Shown: positions 48,298 through 56,064 of the stretch, in pieces | Layout: each line of letters starts with the position of its first letter | Numbering within the stretch: position 1 is the stretch's first letter | Source: JAMQKA01 sp034521835 | Lineage (GTDB): Bacteria > Bacteroidota > Rhodothermia > Balneolales > Balneolaceae | Direction of reading: 5' to 3' | Assembly (NCBI GenBank): GCA_034521835.1 | Contig: JAXHMA010000001.1 | Span: forward strand, 496,001-560,000 | Length of the DNA stretch: 64,000 bases | Notes under the pieces: generated by a model | The model's input: only the letters and a program-made list of their open reading frames with translations | What the model was told of the DNA's origin: nothing | Databases searched by the model: none | Position numbers and translations under genes: made by a program

Positions 48298-48318
48298 AAT
48301 GCCTAAAAAATTTATTTA

Positions 48319-49746
48319 TTAATTGGCGCTTTCGGGCAACCCTGTTAGCAGTCCCCGCAGCCCGTGAAACGGTTCTCCTACCGAGATACCGTCCGAGCTG
48401 ATCGTAAATTTCCGTATCGTTTTTTCGAAGTCGCTTAGCCGTTTTTTCAAGACGCCAATTGATTTTTGAAGTTCCCCGTCCAGCTCCAGGTAGCGCAGAA
48501 ATATGATGTTGTCGGCCAGGTAACTGGCGTTCATATTGGTAGGTACAAAATCTCCGGTAACTGACTGCGATTCATTGATCAGGAAGGTGGTAACTCCCAT
48601 ATTTTGCAGATATACGACGAGTGAATGGAGTCGTTCAAGTTTATTTTCTTCACGAACGGCCAGACCATAGCCGCCGATGGAATCGATCATCACCATGCGG
48701 GTGTCGTTGTTCTCCACATCCTGACGGACCATCTGGGCAAATTCATCCGGGGAGTAGGAAAGCGGTTCGACAGGACAAATTTTAAGATTTCCGTTTTTCA
48801 GCATATTCTGAATCGGGATGTTTATATTTTCAGAACGCTTGGAGATCAGTTCTTTCGATTCCTCAAATGTATAAATGGCAGATCGGTGATTACGGCTTGC
48901 CGCTTCCTTAAAAAACTGAAGACCCAGGTTGGTTTTTCCGACGCCGCTAGGCCCGGTAACCAAGGTTGTAGTTCCCTTTTCAATGCCGCCGCCCAAAAGC
49001 TGGTCTATTTCATCAATACCGGAGGAGAGTATCTCGTCTGTAAAATGGTGTTTATAATTATCGGGATGTAGTCGGGGAAAAACCTTAACCCCTTCTCCCG
49101 TAATACGGAACGAGTGGGTGCCGTGCATGAAATCGGTGCCGCGATATTTGGTAACCTTTATTTTTCTCCATTCGGGAGCGTAGCTTACATTAATGATACC
49201 GTCAACCCAAAACGTAGGATCTGTCTGGACTTCATCCGCCGATTCCGAGATGATCATGAGCGTGGCGCCATTATTGCATACATAGTTGATAAAGGAAAGC
49301 CCGAAGTTTCGAAACTGGAAAGGATCTTTGTTTAAAAAGCTTAGGATAGTGATAGAGTCCAGTACCACCCGGGTTGGCTGGTGTTCTTTGAAGGCGTCAA
49401 TTATAGACTGTACAATCGGTTTATGTTCAACTTCTGAAGTGGGAAACACATCATAGTTGAGCGTGTTATTAGTGGGATCACCCGTGGGGGACAGGTCGAG
49501 AAAGTTTGCACCTGAAAGGTCAATATTAAGTTTCTTCGCATTATTCAGAATGTTGGGTTTTGGTTCTCCAAGTGATATATACAGTACCTGTTCCCCTTGG
49601 CCCAGGCCTTCCTGAAGAAAATGATAACCCAGGGTAGACTTACCCGTACCGGGTCCGCCTTTTACCAGGTATGATTGATCGGGGATTAACCCACCCTGTA
49701 GAATTTCGTCTAATCCCTGAATGTCTGTAGAGATCTTTTGATCCAC
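48319..49746 (-). CDS. KaiC-like double RecA ATPase
   Basis: The protein has 475 residues with two tandem KaiC domains. Domain 1: GLDEILQGGLIPDQSYLVKG then Walker A GGPGTGKST (30-38), LYISLGEPKPNI (Gly where the first catalytic Glu is usual), Walker B TRVVLDSITIL. Domain 2: GIDEIDQLLGGGIEKGTTTL, Walker A GPSGVGKTN (about 265-273), IYTFEESKELI with both Glu residues, Walker B RMVMIDSIGGYG. In my hand alignment the KaiC phospho-site Ser is kept (NASYLADNI) and the adjacent Thr is Tyr. No kaiA or kaiB is nearby. It probably acts as an ATP-driven signalling hub for the adjacent kinases (inference). Confidence 0.9.
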   Translation of the reverse strand: MDQKISTDIQGLDEILQGGLIPDQSYLVKGGPGTGKSTLGYHFLQEGLGQGEQVLYISLGEPKPNILNNAKKLNIDLSGANFLDLSPTGDPTNNTLNYDVFPTSEVEHKPIVQSIIDAFKEHQPTRVVLDSITILSFLNKDPFQFRNFGLSFINYVCNNGATLMIISESADEVQTDPTFWVDGIINVSYAPEWRKIKVTKYRGTDFMHGTHSFRITGEGVKVFPRLHPDNYKHHFTDEILSSGIDEIDQLLGGGIEKGTTTLVTGPSGVGKTNLGLQFFKEAASRNHRSAIYTFEESKELISKRSENINIPIQNMLKNGNLKICPVEPLSYSPDEFAQMVRQDVENNDTRMVMIDSIGGYGLAVREENKLERLHSLVVYLQNMGVTTFLINESQSVTGDFVPTNMNASYLADNIIFLRYLELDGELQKSIGVLKKRLSDFEKTIRKFTISSDGISVGEPFHGLRGLLTGLPESAN

Positions 49747-50462
49747 CGTCTGTTTGTTTCCTAATTCTTAATGTGTTCTGTAAATTCTGTTATAGTGCTA
49801 AAAAAGCAGTTTATGATGAGGGAGGCGCCATTATTACTACAGCCTGGCTCAGCGCTCTATATTTCATTGTTATCCAGGTGTTCCTCTCAAAAAAGATGGA
49901 ATAAATAGCTTGTTACAATAATAAGAAATTATTAATACAATGAAATGACGCTAAAAGCCTAATTAATTTGTAGGTGTTTATACCTAACCTTGTGATTTCC
50001 AATCGGATGAGCCTGATCTGATTTTTATGTTGAGAGAGGGGTACGTGGTATCTACAAGACATATCTTTTCACCAAATTCAGGAGCTGTTTTTGGTACAGG
50101 TGATACCGTTACTCGTCAGGTCTGGTGCGTTTCGCTAACATACACAGGTGGGCAGACTGTCCAAAAAAGTCTCTATAAGAAGGAAAACCCCTTGATATTT
50201 TTGGTTGATGAGGTCATAGCTGGCGTCAATTCTATTGGTCTTCTTCTCCAAAGAGAAACTATTGGAGTTTAGAATAGCTTAGAATCCTATAAAAGAGATA
50301 ATCTAACTTGCTCTTGAAGAAGGGATATTTATCAAATGTAGCAGATCCATACCTTAACTTTTAAGGCGCTTTCACCTAATTTGGACTTTTGGGACAGCCT
50401 CAAAGCCCCCATATCATATGTGCCGGTCCTAAATCTGCGGGGTAAAATCGTGCGGATATATT
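49747..50462. other. Long leader region of the kaiC-like operon
   Basis: I see no credible gene; an 81-codon plus-strand frame at 50027-50272 has no family features. The region holds the shared element at 49943-49964 and AAATGTAGCAGATCCATA (50334-50351), which resembles 58919-58936. It is AT-rich near 49915-49985, consistent with a promoter for the minus-strand operon. Confidence 0.5.
49943..49964 (-). promoter_or_regulatory. Shared 22-bp upstream element, copy 1
   Basis: The plus-strand core reads ATGACGCTAAAAGCCTAAT. It agrees with 53935-53956 at 21 of 22 positions. It lies 197 bp upstream of the kaiC-like start codon, in the same orientation relative to the gene as the other copy. It is a likely activator or sigma-factor site. 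Confidence 0.55.
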
Positions 50463-50828
50463 TCAGTTTTTACTGATTGAATCCACTAGTTCTTCCACCG
50501 AAAAATTACCTCTCAGGTACTGATTGGCTCCTACTTCCAACAGGGGTTGGTTGAGTGACTCAGAAGTGTATTTATTAATCACAACCAATCTAGTCGCAGG
50601 CAGAGTTTTTCTAATCAATAATGTAACCTCGATTTGTGACATATCGAACGAATCTATATCTGCGACAACGGAGGTATATTTTCTATTGAAGAAATCATCC
50701 TTCTCCTTTTTCGCTTCCAGGAACTGTTCGGGAAGCATCTGTTCCATCTCTAACTCAAGCTCGTTGCGTACAATTTCACGAATGGCGTCGTTCTTCAGGT
50801 TACGTTTTCCTATAAAAAGAATGGTCAT
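50463..50828 (-). CDS. Stand-alone degenerate receiver-like protein 1
   Basis: The protein has 121 residues and the size and strand order of a response-regulator receiver, with no output domain. Strand 1 is ILFIGKRN (no acidic pair). The acceptor region is SVVADIDSF, which keeps an Asp. Strand 4 is RLVVINKYTS (Asn where Thr is usual), and the Lys position reads QYLRGN. It probably cannot be phosphorylated in the standard way, and may bind a kinase or the KaiC-like protein instead (inference). It lies between the LuxR-type regulator and the kaiC-like operon. Confidence 0.65.
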   Translation of the reverse strand: MTILFIGKRNLKNDAIREIVRNELELEMEQMLPEQFLEAKKEKDDFFNRKYTSVVADIDSFDMSQIEVTLLIRKTLPATRLVVINKYTSESLNQPLLEVGANQYLRGNFSVEELVDSISKN

Positions 50829-50998
50829 GGTACTGTCACTAAAAGGTACTGCCTATTCGTATAGTGGCAACCTATCTGAAGGAGAGTGGATAAGTGTAAA
50901 ACAAATTATCAGACAAATAAGCAAAGCAAATATATCTAGAGAGGCAAGAACAGCATGATGCCGGTAATTTAGACCAACCTAAAGCTGAGCGGCAGTAT

Positions 50999-51673
50999 TT
51001 ATTCCGCCTGAATTTTTAACAGCTGGTTTTTGAATGCGTATATTACCAGCCCGACGGTATTGGCCGCTCCCGTCTTTTGCAGCAGGTTCCGGCGGTGGGC
51101 ATCGATGGTGCGAACGCTGAGCTGCAGCTTTTCGGCAATCTGAGGATTGGTCATCTCTTGGCATATAAGCCCGAGCACCTCAATTTCTCGTTCGGTCAGC
51201 AGGTCGTCTTCTACAGTGTATTCGTTATTTGTGTGCAGGTCCCCTTCGGACTCACGAACCAGGGAAAGGGTGGCTTCGTTGCAAATAAAATGATTGCCTT
51301 CTACCTGTTTTTGCAGGGCGTTCTTGAGAACGTCCATCGAGCAGCTTTTGAGAACCAGGCCCTGGGCCCCAGCTTTCACTATTTTTTCAAGGTATTGCGG
51401 CGTCTTTCGGCCGGTGATGGAAATGGTTCTGATTTCAGGATCTTGCCGCGACAATTCTTCAAGCAGCGTAAAGCTTTCCAGCAGCGGGTGATCCATATCC
51501 AAGATTACAATCTCGATCTCTTCATCTCTGCAGAGGTCAAGGATATCATTCTTTTCATCCAGCGTTGATACGTAGATATTAAAATCGAGATTGAAATTAC
51601 GTTCAATCAGCGCTCGGATACCCTGTGCCATGAGTTCTTCATGTACGGCTACAAGTAGATTAACTTCAGGCAT
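50999..51673 (-). CDS. NarL/LuxR-type response regulator with altered receiver
   Basis: The protein has 224 residues. The receiver (1-125) begins LLVAVHEELMAQGIRAL, so the usual Asp pair is missing. The acceptor Asp in IVILDMDHP, Thr/Ser in ISITGRK and Lys in LVLKSC are present. The LuxR HTH (about 155-220) is canonical: LLTEREIEVLGLICQEMTN and LQLSVRTIDAHRRNLLQKTG. It is likely DNA-binding and paired with the PAS kinase-like gene upstream (start 285 bp away). The C-terminal HTH closely resembles that of 55404-56060. Confidence 0.9.
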   Translation of the reverse strand: MPEVNLLVAVHEELMAQGIRALIERNFNLDFNIYVSTLDEKNDILDLCRDEEIEIVILDMDHPLLESFTLLEELSRQDPEIRTISITGRKTPQYLEKIVKAGAQGLVLKSCSMDVLKNALQKQVEGNHFICNEATLSLVRESEGDLHTNNEYTVEDDLLTEREIEVLGLICQEMTNPQIAEKLQLSVRTIDAHRRNLLQKTGAANTVGLVIYAFKNQLLKIQAE

Positions 51674-51957
51674 TAATCCGATTGAAGACTTTGAATTAAT
51701 TAGATAAATTGTGCGGCCAACTCTTCGCCCCTCAATGATTTGGGGAATTCCAACCTGGCGAATTAGGGGATTTTTACAAATACTAGTTAACCTGATCCCT
51801 GTAAAACAAAGAGGCAGCCATCGAGAGTGCTTGTTATTAATAAGTTGCAGAATACATTATCTGCAAAATCTACTACTCAGGCTGTAGCACCTACCTTTCG
51901 TTATAAAACTAAATATTGGGTACTTGCGTTTCGGTGGTTTTTCAGCTACACGTATTT

Positions 51958-53838
51958 CTATTTATTGAGGTTGCTGGCAGAACCTGTTTTTTCTGATTTG
52001 ATAAAACTCAGCGATATATTTTGCTGATGCATGTCGCTTTTTTCGCATAAAAGGGAGGCATTCAGTTGTTGGCAGAAGGTTTGAATGAGGGTGTCGTTCA
52101 GAGAGCTTGCATCATTAAATGATGGTGGAGCGTGAAGGGCAGAATTGGTATAGCTGAAGCTCAACTGTATAGAATCACCTGAACAACGGAGAGCGATTTT
52201 TATTTTTTGAGGTTTTTTTTCAGCATTGTGCCGCTCGATTTTGGATATAATTTCATTAATTAACAGGCCGAAAGGCACGGCTTGGTTTATATTAAGATAT
52301 ACTGGTTGCAAGTCCAGATCCGTATGGGTGGGAGTGGCATTCGTACCATGCAGGGAACTGGTAAACCGGGTGAAGTTTTCGATAAACTGGTCAAACGGGA
52401 TGTTGCTTAGGTCCCCATTCTGGTAGATCAGTTCCTGGATTTTAGCGATGGTGTGGATGCGGGATTTGGTGGCGAACAGCGAACAGGTTTCATGCTCTGT
52501 AGCAGCTTCACCCAGCTGTAGCTCAATCATACCGGAGATGAGGGCAAGGTTGTTTTTTACACGGTGATGAATCTCCCGGATCAACACCTCTTTTTCCTTA
52601 AGTGAACGGCTCAGTTGCTGCCTGTTGTTAACTTGTTGAGTAACATCGATCGCATCTACAAAAATGCCCTCTGTCTTCCCGTTTTCCTTCATCGGTTTAA
52701 AGACAAAATTCAGGATCACCTCTTTCAGCGAATCATCCCCGTTTTGGTTTAACATGATCGGTTTCTCTGAGGCGTAGAAGGGTTCACCACTGCTGTACAC
52801 TTTATCCAGCAGATCAATAAATCCCTGGCTTTCAACTTCAGGCAGCAGCTCTTTTACTGTTTTACCCGTAATCTGCTCTTTTCCGACCAGTTGTTCATAT
52901 GCTTCATTGGCAAAGGTATACGTGTGTTCTGGCCCCTCCAGCACGCAGATGGCAGAAGGAGCGTTGGTAAAGATCTCCTGCAGTTTTGTTTTTTTCTGTT
53001 CGGCTTCCTGGTGGTTCTCCTTCTCCTGCTCAAGCAGTTGCCGGATGCGTTCTTCCAGGTGCTTGCGCTCGGTAATATCCCGGAAGTTAAGGATCGCCTG
53101 CTTCTCTCCGCTGGAAGTGCGGTACATCCGGGAGTTGGCTTCTACGGTTAGTACGCTGCCGTCACTCCGCTTCATCTGAAATTCTGCCCGGTATGCACCC
53201 GCACTTTCCCGTTCTTCTAGGGCTTCCTGGTAGTTGGGATCAGACAGCACTACAAAATCTTCACGCTTTAGATTTTTAAACTGATGCGGTTCATAACCCA
53301 AAATCTGGCTGGCGGCGGGATTGCCGTCAATTACACAACCAGTTGAGCTGGTAATCAGGATACCGTCCATGCTGTAGGTAAACTGCTGCTCATAGCGCTC
53401 GCGGTTTTCCCGGAGGCTTTTTTTCTGCTCAACCTGGTCGGTTATTTCTTTGTGGATAATTATCAGTCCGCTGCGTTGGCTATCCACGGAGATCGCTTTC
53501 ATTTTAAACCAGCGAACTCTACCAGAGGAGGATGCATGCGGATACTTAATTGTGAAATGCTCTTTTTCCCCATTTAAAACAGAATAGAGGCCCAGCAGCT
53601 CTTCCAGGGCGTGGCCGCTGCCCTCCATAATCTGTTGCTTGCAGAAGTCAAAATAGTTGTCTCCAGCTTGTCGACCGTGGAAAAGAGCATTGGCTCCGCC
53701 CTGGTTTTCCTGCCAGCTTTCGTTGGTTTTGAGGATGATACCTTCGGCATCGATAATGGCCATATGGGCCGAAAATGCACGTAGTATCTTCTCCTGAACC
53801 GGTTTAACCTCTTCAGATTGAAGAATAGTGTAGATCAT
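51958..53838 (-). CDS. PAS-domain HWE-type histidine kinase with degenerate ATPase (pseudokinase)
   Basis: The protein has 626 residues from the ATG at 53838; a TTG at 53868 is less likely. There are three PAS-like regions: about 10-130, 145-265 (MDGILITSSTGCVIDGNPAA) and 290-410 (NAPSAICVLEGPEHTYTFAN). The HisKA_2 box is intact, LIREIHHRVKNNLALISGMI. In the ATPase domain the N-box is LLINEIISKIERHNAE, where NELxTNAxKHA is expected. The D-x-G-x-G box is replaced by SFSYTNSALHAPP. It probably cannot bind ATP, but its His could accept phosphate from a partner. Confidence 0.85.
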   Translation of the reverse strand: MIYTILQSEEVKPVQEKILRAFSAHMAIIDAEGIILKTNESWQENQGGANALFHGRQAGDNYFDFCKQQIMEGSGHALEELLGLYSVLNGEKEHFTIKYPHASSSGRVRWFKMKAISVDSQRSGLIIIHKEITDQVEQKKSLRENRERYEQQFTYSMDGILITSSTGCVIDGNPAASQILGYEPHQFKNLKREDFVVLSDPNYQEALEERESAGAYRAEFQMKRSDGSVLTVEANSRMYRTSSGEKQAILNFRDITERKHLEERIRQLLEQEKENHQEAEQKKTKLQEIFTNAPSAICVLEGPEHTYTFANEAYEQLVGKEQITGKTVKELLPEVESQGFIDLLDKVYSSGEPFYASEKPIMLNQNGDDSLKEVILNFVFKPMKENGKTEGIFVDAIDVTQQVNNRQQLSRSLKEKEVLIREIHHRVKNNLALISGMIELQLGEAATEHETCSLFATKSRIHTIAKIQELIYQNGDLSNIPFDQFIENFTRFTSSLHGTNATPTHTDLDLQPVYLNINQAVPFGLLINEIISKIERHNAEKKPQKIKIALRCSGDSIQLSFSYTNSALHAPPSFNDASSLNDTLIQTFCQQLNASLLCEKSDMHQQNISLSFIKSEKTGSASNLNK

Positions 53839-53934
53839 ACTATGATGACTCTCGCAAGTTTTTAACAAACTGCTTTATTACAGTTGTTTTTTGTAGATGA
53901 TACGATGATATAGTACGAATAAATCAGACCTTGT

Positions 53935-53956
53935 AAATGACGCGAAAAGCCTAATT
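53935..53956 (-). promoter_or_regulatory. Shared 22-bp upstream element, copy 2
   Basis: The plus-strand core reads ATGACGCGAAAAGCCTAAT, one mismatch from the copy at 49943-49964. It lies 97 bp upstream of the ATG of the PAS kinase-like gene. Confidence 0.55.
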
Positions 53957-54377
53957 TAGCGGGTAAGTAAAATTATGTAGTTCTGTAAATAAACCCCTAG
54001 GTATTTTATGGTATAAGGGAGGGATGAAAAATGGGGAGGTAACATTCACTATCATGGTTGAAGCGCGGAGCTAGCCTGCATTTCTCACGATAATTTAGTC
54101 TGAATTCTTGCAATACTATTATATACAGTAGCTTACATGGATTTTTAGGTCGAAAAAGTATAACAGTGTGTAGCTGGCTACAAAATTAGCCCGTCTACTG
54201 CGTTGTAGGTGGAAATAGCTCACTTAACGTATGGATATACGTTTCGCTTACGATTTCCACTTCGCCTTGCATACGAACCAATTTCTTGGTGAGAAATCCA
54301 GGCTAGTACGAAAATTCGATTACTCTTCACACCTGTCTCACTATTCTGCAGTGAAAATTTGAACTTTATGTATAAGT
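53957..54377. other. Gap upstream of the PAS kinase-like gene
   Basis: I see no gene here. The stretch contains an interrupted hairpin at 54209-54260 and ends at the MITE-like element. Confidence 0.4.
54209..54260. ncRNA. Possible structured RNA or repeat end, 24-bp interrupted hairpin
   Basis: The outer arms GTGGAAAT (54209-54216) and ATTTCCAC (54253-54260) and the inner arms AACGTAT (54226-54232) and ATACGTT (54237-54243) pair around a GGAT tetraloop. Nine unpaired bases lie on each side between outer and inner stems. The symmetry is exact in length. It may be an RNA structure, an operator or a decayed mobile end. Confidence 0.35.
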
Positions 54378-54758
54378 AGGGCCTGCTCAAAAAGTCTGAT
54401 TTATTCTTGAAAAATCAGAGTGCTTGAAAATTGGCATCCCTCAAGTCCAGAAAATCCCTGCAACGGGTTTGGGTAAAAGCGAGTGGAGAGGAAAAGCAAT
54501 ATATTCTTGCAGGCCCAGAAAAGGAAAATATCTGGGATTTTATGGTGACTTTTTTGGTTCGTTTTTTGGTCATACAAAAAATGAATATACAGAGTTATAT
54601 GAAACAACTACTCGTTGTAAATGGGGGCAGGGTGTTTACATGCATGCTCAAATGCACCGTTATTTGGATAAAGAGGGAAAATCCTTGCACTAAGCTAACA
54701 GGCAAAATCAACTAATCTATTGCATAGTAAGTAGTTAAACGAGGTCTGAGGAAGTCCT
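54378..54758 (+). mobile_element. MITE-like element, copy B (381 bp)
   Basis: It starts AGGGCCTGCTCAAAAAGTCT and ends CTGAGGAAGTCCT, flanked by the direct repeat AAGT (54374-54377 and 54759-54762). Inverted relative to copy A at 35231-35599 and homologous along its length, with small indels such as extra bases near 54550-54580. Short frames inside are not conserved in phase. It sits 3' of a receiver-like gene. Confidence 0.75.
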
Positions 54759-54780
54759 AAGTAGAATGGGAGGTGATGGT

Positions 54781-55164
54781 CTATAATTCGGGATAATTTT
54801 GGCCCTTATTTATTGTTTCAATAGCGGTAAGGAGTTCCTCCTCGGTGGTAGAAGAGGGCAGGTACCCGTCAGCACCGGCTTCGATCAGCGGTTTAATTAG
54901 GTTTGGGGCGGTATACACATGCATCGCAATAAGTGCTTTGCTTAGTTTTTTCTCTTTTATCTCTTCAACGCATTCCACGGGTTTTTTGTCATACCCGCTA
55001 ATATCTAAAATAAGCAGGTCCGGTTCCGTTTCCCTGATCTCTGTGCCCTGGTTTTCAAGCATTTCCGGGGTATACATTTTTACGGTAAATCCTGGCTGGG
55101 CAGCCAGCAACTCCATTAGAGTTTCATTAATCTGGGTCTCTTGGCCAACAATAATAATTTTCAT
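54781..55164 (-). CDS. Stand-alone degenerate receiver-like protein 2
   Basis: The protein has 127 residues and a receiver-type fold. The start KIIIVGQETQINETLMELL lacks the acidic pair. The acceptor strand DLLILDISGYD keeps an Asp. Strand 4 is ALIAMHVYTAP (no Thr/Ser at the usual place), and the Lys position reads GYLPSST. As with 50463-50828, it has no output domain and probably signals by binding rather than by ordinary phosphorylation. It lies 239 bp after the 55404-56060 regulator on the same strand. Confidence 0.7.
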   Translation of the reverse strand: MKIIIVGQETQINETLMELLAAQPGFTVKMYTPEMLENQGTEIRETEPDLLILDISGYDKKPVECVEEIKEKKLSKALIAMHVYTAPNLIKPLIEAGADGYLPSSTTEEELLTAIETINKGQNYPEL

Positions 55165-55403
55165 AGCTACTCCTTGTAACGAGCAAAAGCCAAGTGTTCC
55201 CCCCGAATCGGAAACACAGCTAAAACCTGCATGTCACTGAACAATGCGTTATATAATAGTTGGGATAAGTAAGAGGATATGCCGAACGGTATAAACGCTT
55301 TTTACCCCTAATCGCTAGTCGTCATTAAGGTAGGTAAACAGGGAGATGAAAGAAATAGACAAAAAGTGGTAGTTTAACTAGGTAATAAAGCGTAGGTAGT
55401 TAT

Positions 55404-56060
55404 TTAGCCAAGCAGGTTGTTTTCCAGGGCAAATCGAACTAACCCGGCGGTATTTCGGGCTCCGGTTTTTTGGAGCAGATTTCTTCGGTGTGCGTCCACG
55501 GTGCGCACGCTGATATCCAGCTTGTCGGCTATCTCCTGGTTGGTGAACTCCTGGGTGATCAGTTCCAGCACTTCAATTTCACGATTGGTTAGATTTGCAG
55601 ACTCTGCACTGGCTTTTCTCTTGCCGCCGGATTCTATTAGATCCATCATGATAGAGTAGGTAGCGTCACTGCTAAAATAGTGCTTGCCTTTCATAATTTG
55701 CTCTATTGCTTCAATAAGCTCTTCATTTCCCGAATTTTTCAGGATGTATCCCGAAGCCCCGGCCTGTATCATCTGCCGGACGTGCTCATCTTCTTTCATC
55801 ATGGTGAGGGCCAGTATTTTTACCTCGGGCCGTTTTTCCTTGATTTTTTTTGTAGCCTCAATGCCGTCCATAACCGGCATGTTGATGTCCATTAACACCA
55901 AGTCAATAGGAGTATCTGATTTTTCAATAGATTCAAGTGCTTCCCGGCCGTTATCGGCTTCTGCTACGATTTCGAACCCGTGCCCATTTTCCAGCATGGA
56001 TTTAATGCCGTCACGTATAATTCCGTGATCATCAACGAGTAAAATGTTTACATTTGCCAT
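55404..56060 (-). CDS. NarL/FixJ-type response regulator (canonical)
   Basis: The protein has 218 residues. The receiver is complete: NILLVDDHGIIRDGI (Asp pair), LVLMDINMPVMDG (acceptor Asp about 56), ILALTMMKE (Thr), GYILKNSG (Lys). The LuxR HTH is NLTNREIEVLELITQEFTN and LDISVRTVDAHRRNLLQKTG. It starts 4 bp after the stop of the 56065-58835 kinase, so the two are a cognate pair. It is the only receiver in the minus-strand island with all phosphorylation residues. Confidence 0.95.
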   Translation of the reverse strand: MANVNILLVDDHGIIRDGIKSMLENGHGFEIVAEADNGREALESIEKSDTPIDLVLMDINMPVMDGIEATKKIKEKRPEVKILALTMMKEDEHVRQMIQAGASGYILKNSGNEELIEAIEQIMKGKHYFSSDATYSIMMDLIESGGKRKASAESANLTNREIEVLELITQEFTNQEIADKLDISVRTVDAHRRNLLQKTGARNTAGLVRFALENNLLG

Positions 56061-56064
56061 GGTA

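Noticed and set aside
48319..49746. A complete circadian clock operon
   Set aside because: No kaiA or kaiB in the window, one of the phospho-site residues is changed in my alignment, and the neighbours are kinases of other classes; a timing role cannot be claimed.
50027..50272. 81-codon plus-strand frame upstream of the kaiC-like operon
   Set aside because: No family features, and it lies in an AT-rich leader with shared regulatory-type motifs; more likely non-coding.
54424..54715. Overlapping frames inside MITE copy B (and a matching frame in copy A)
   Set aside because: The two copies differ by indels that break phase, and both frames fit within the element, so protein coding is unlikely.
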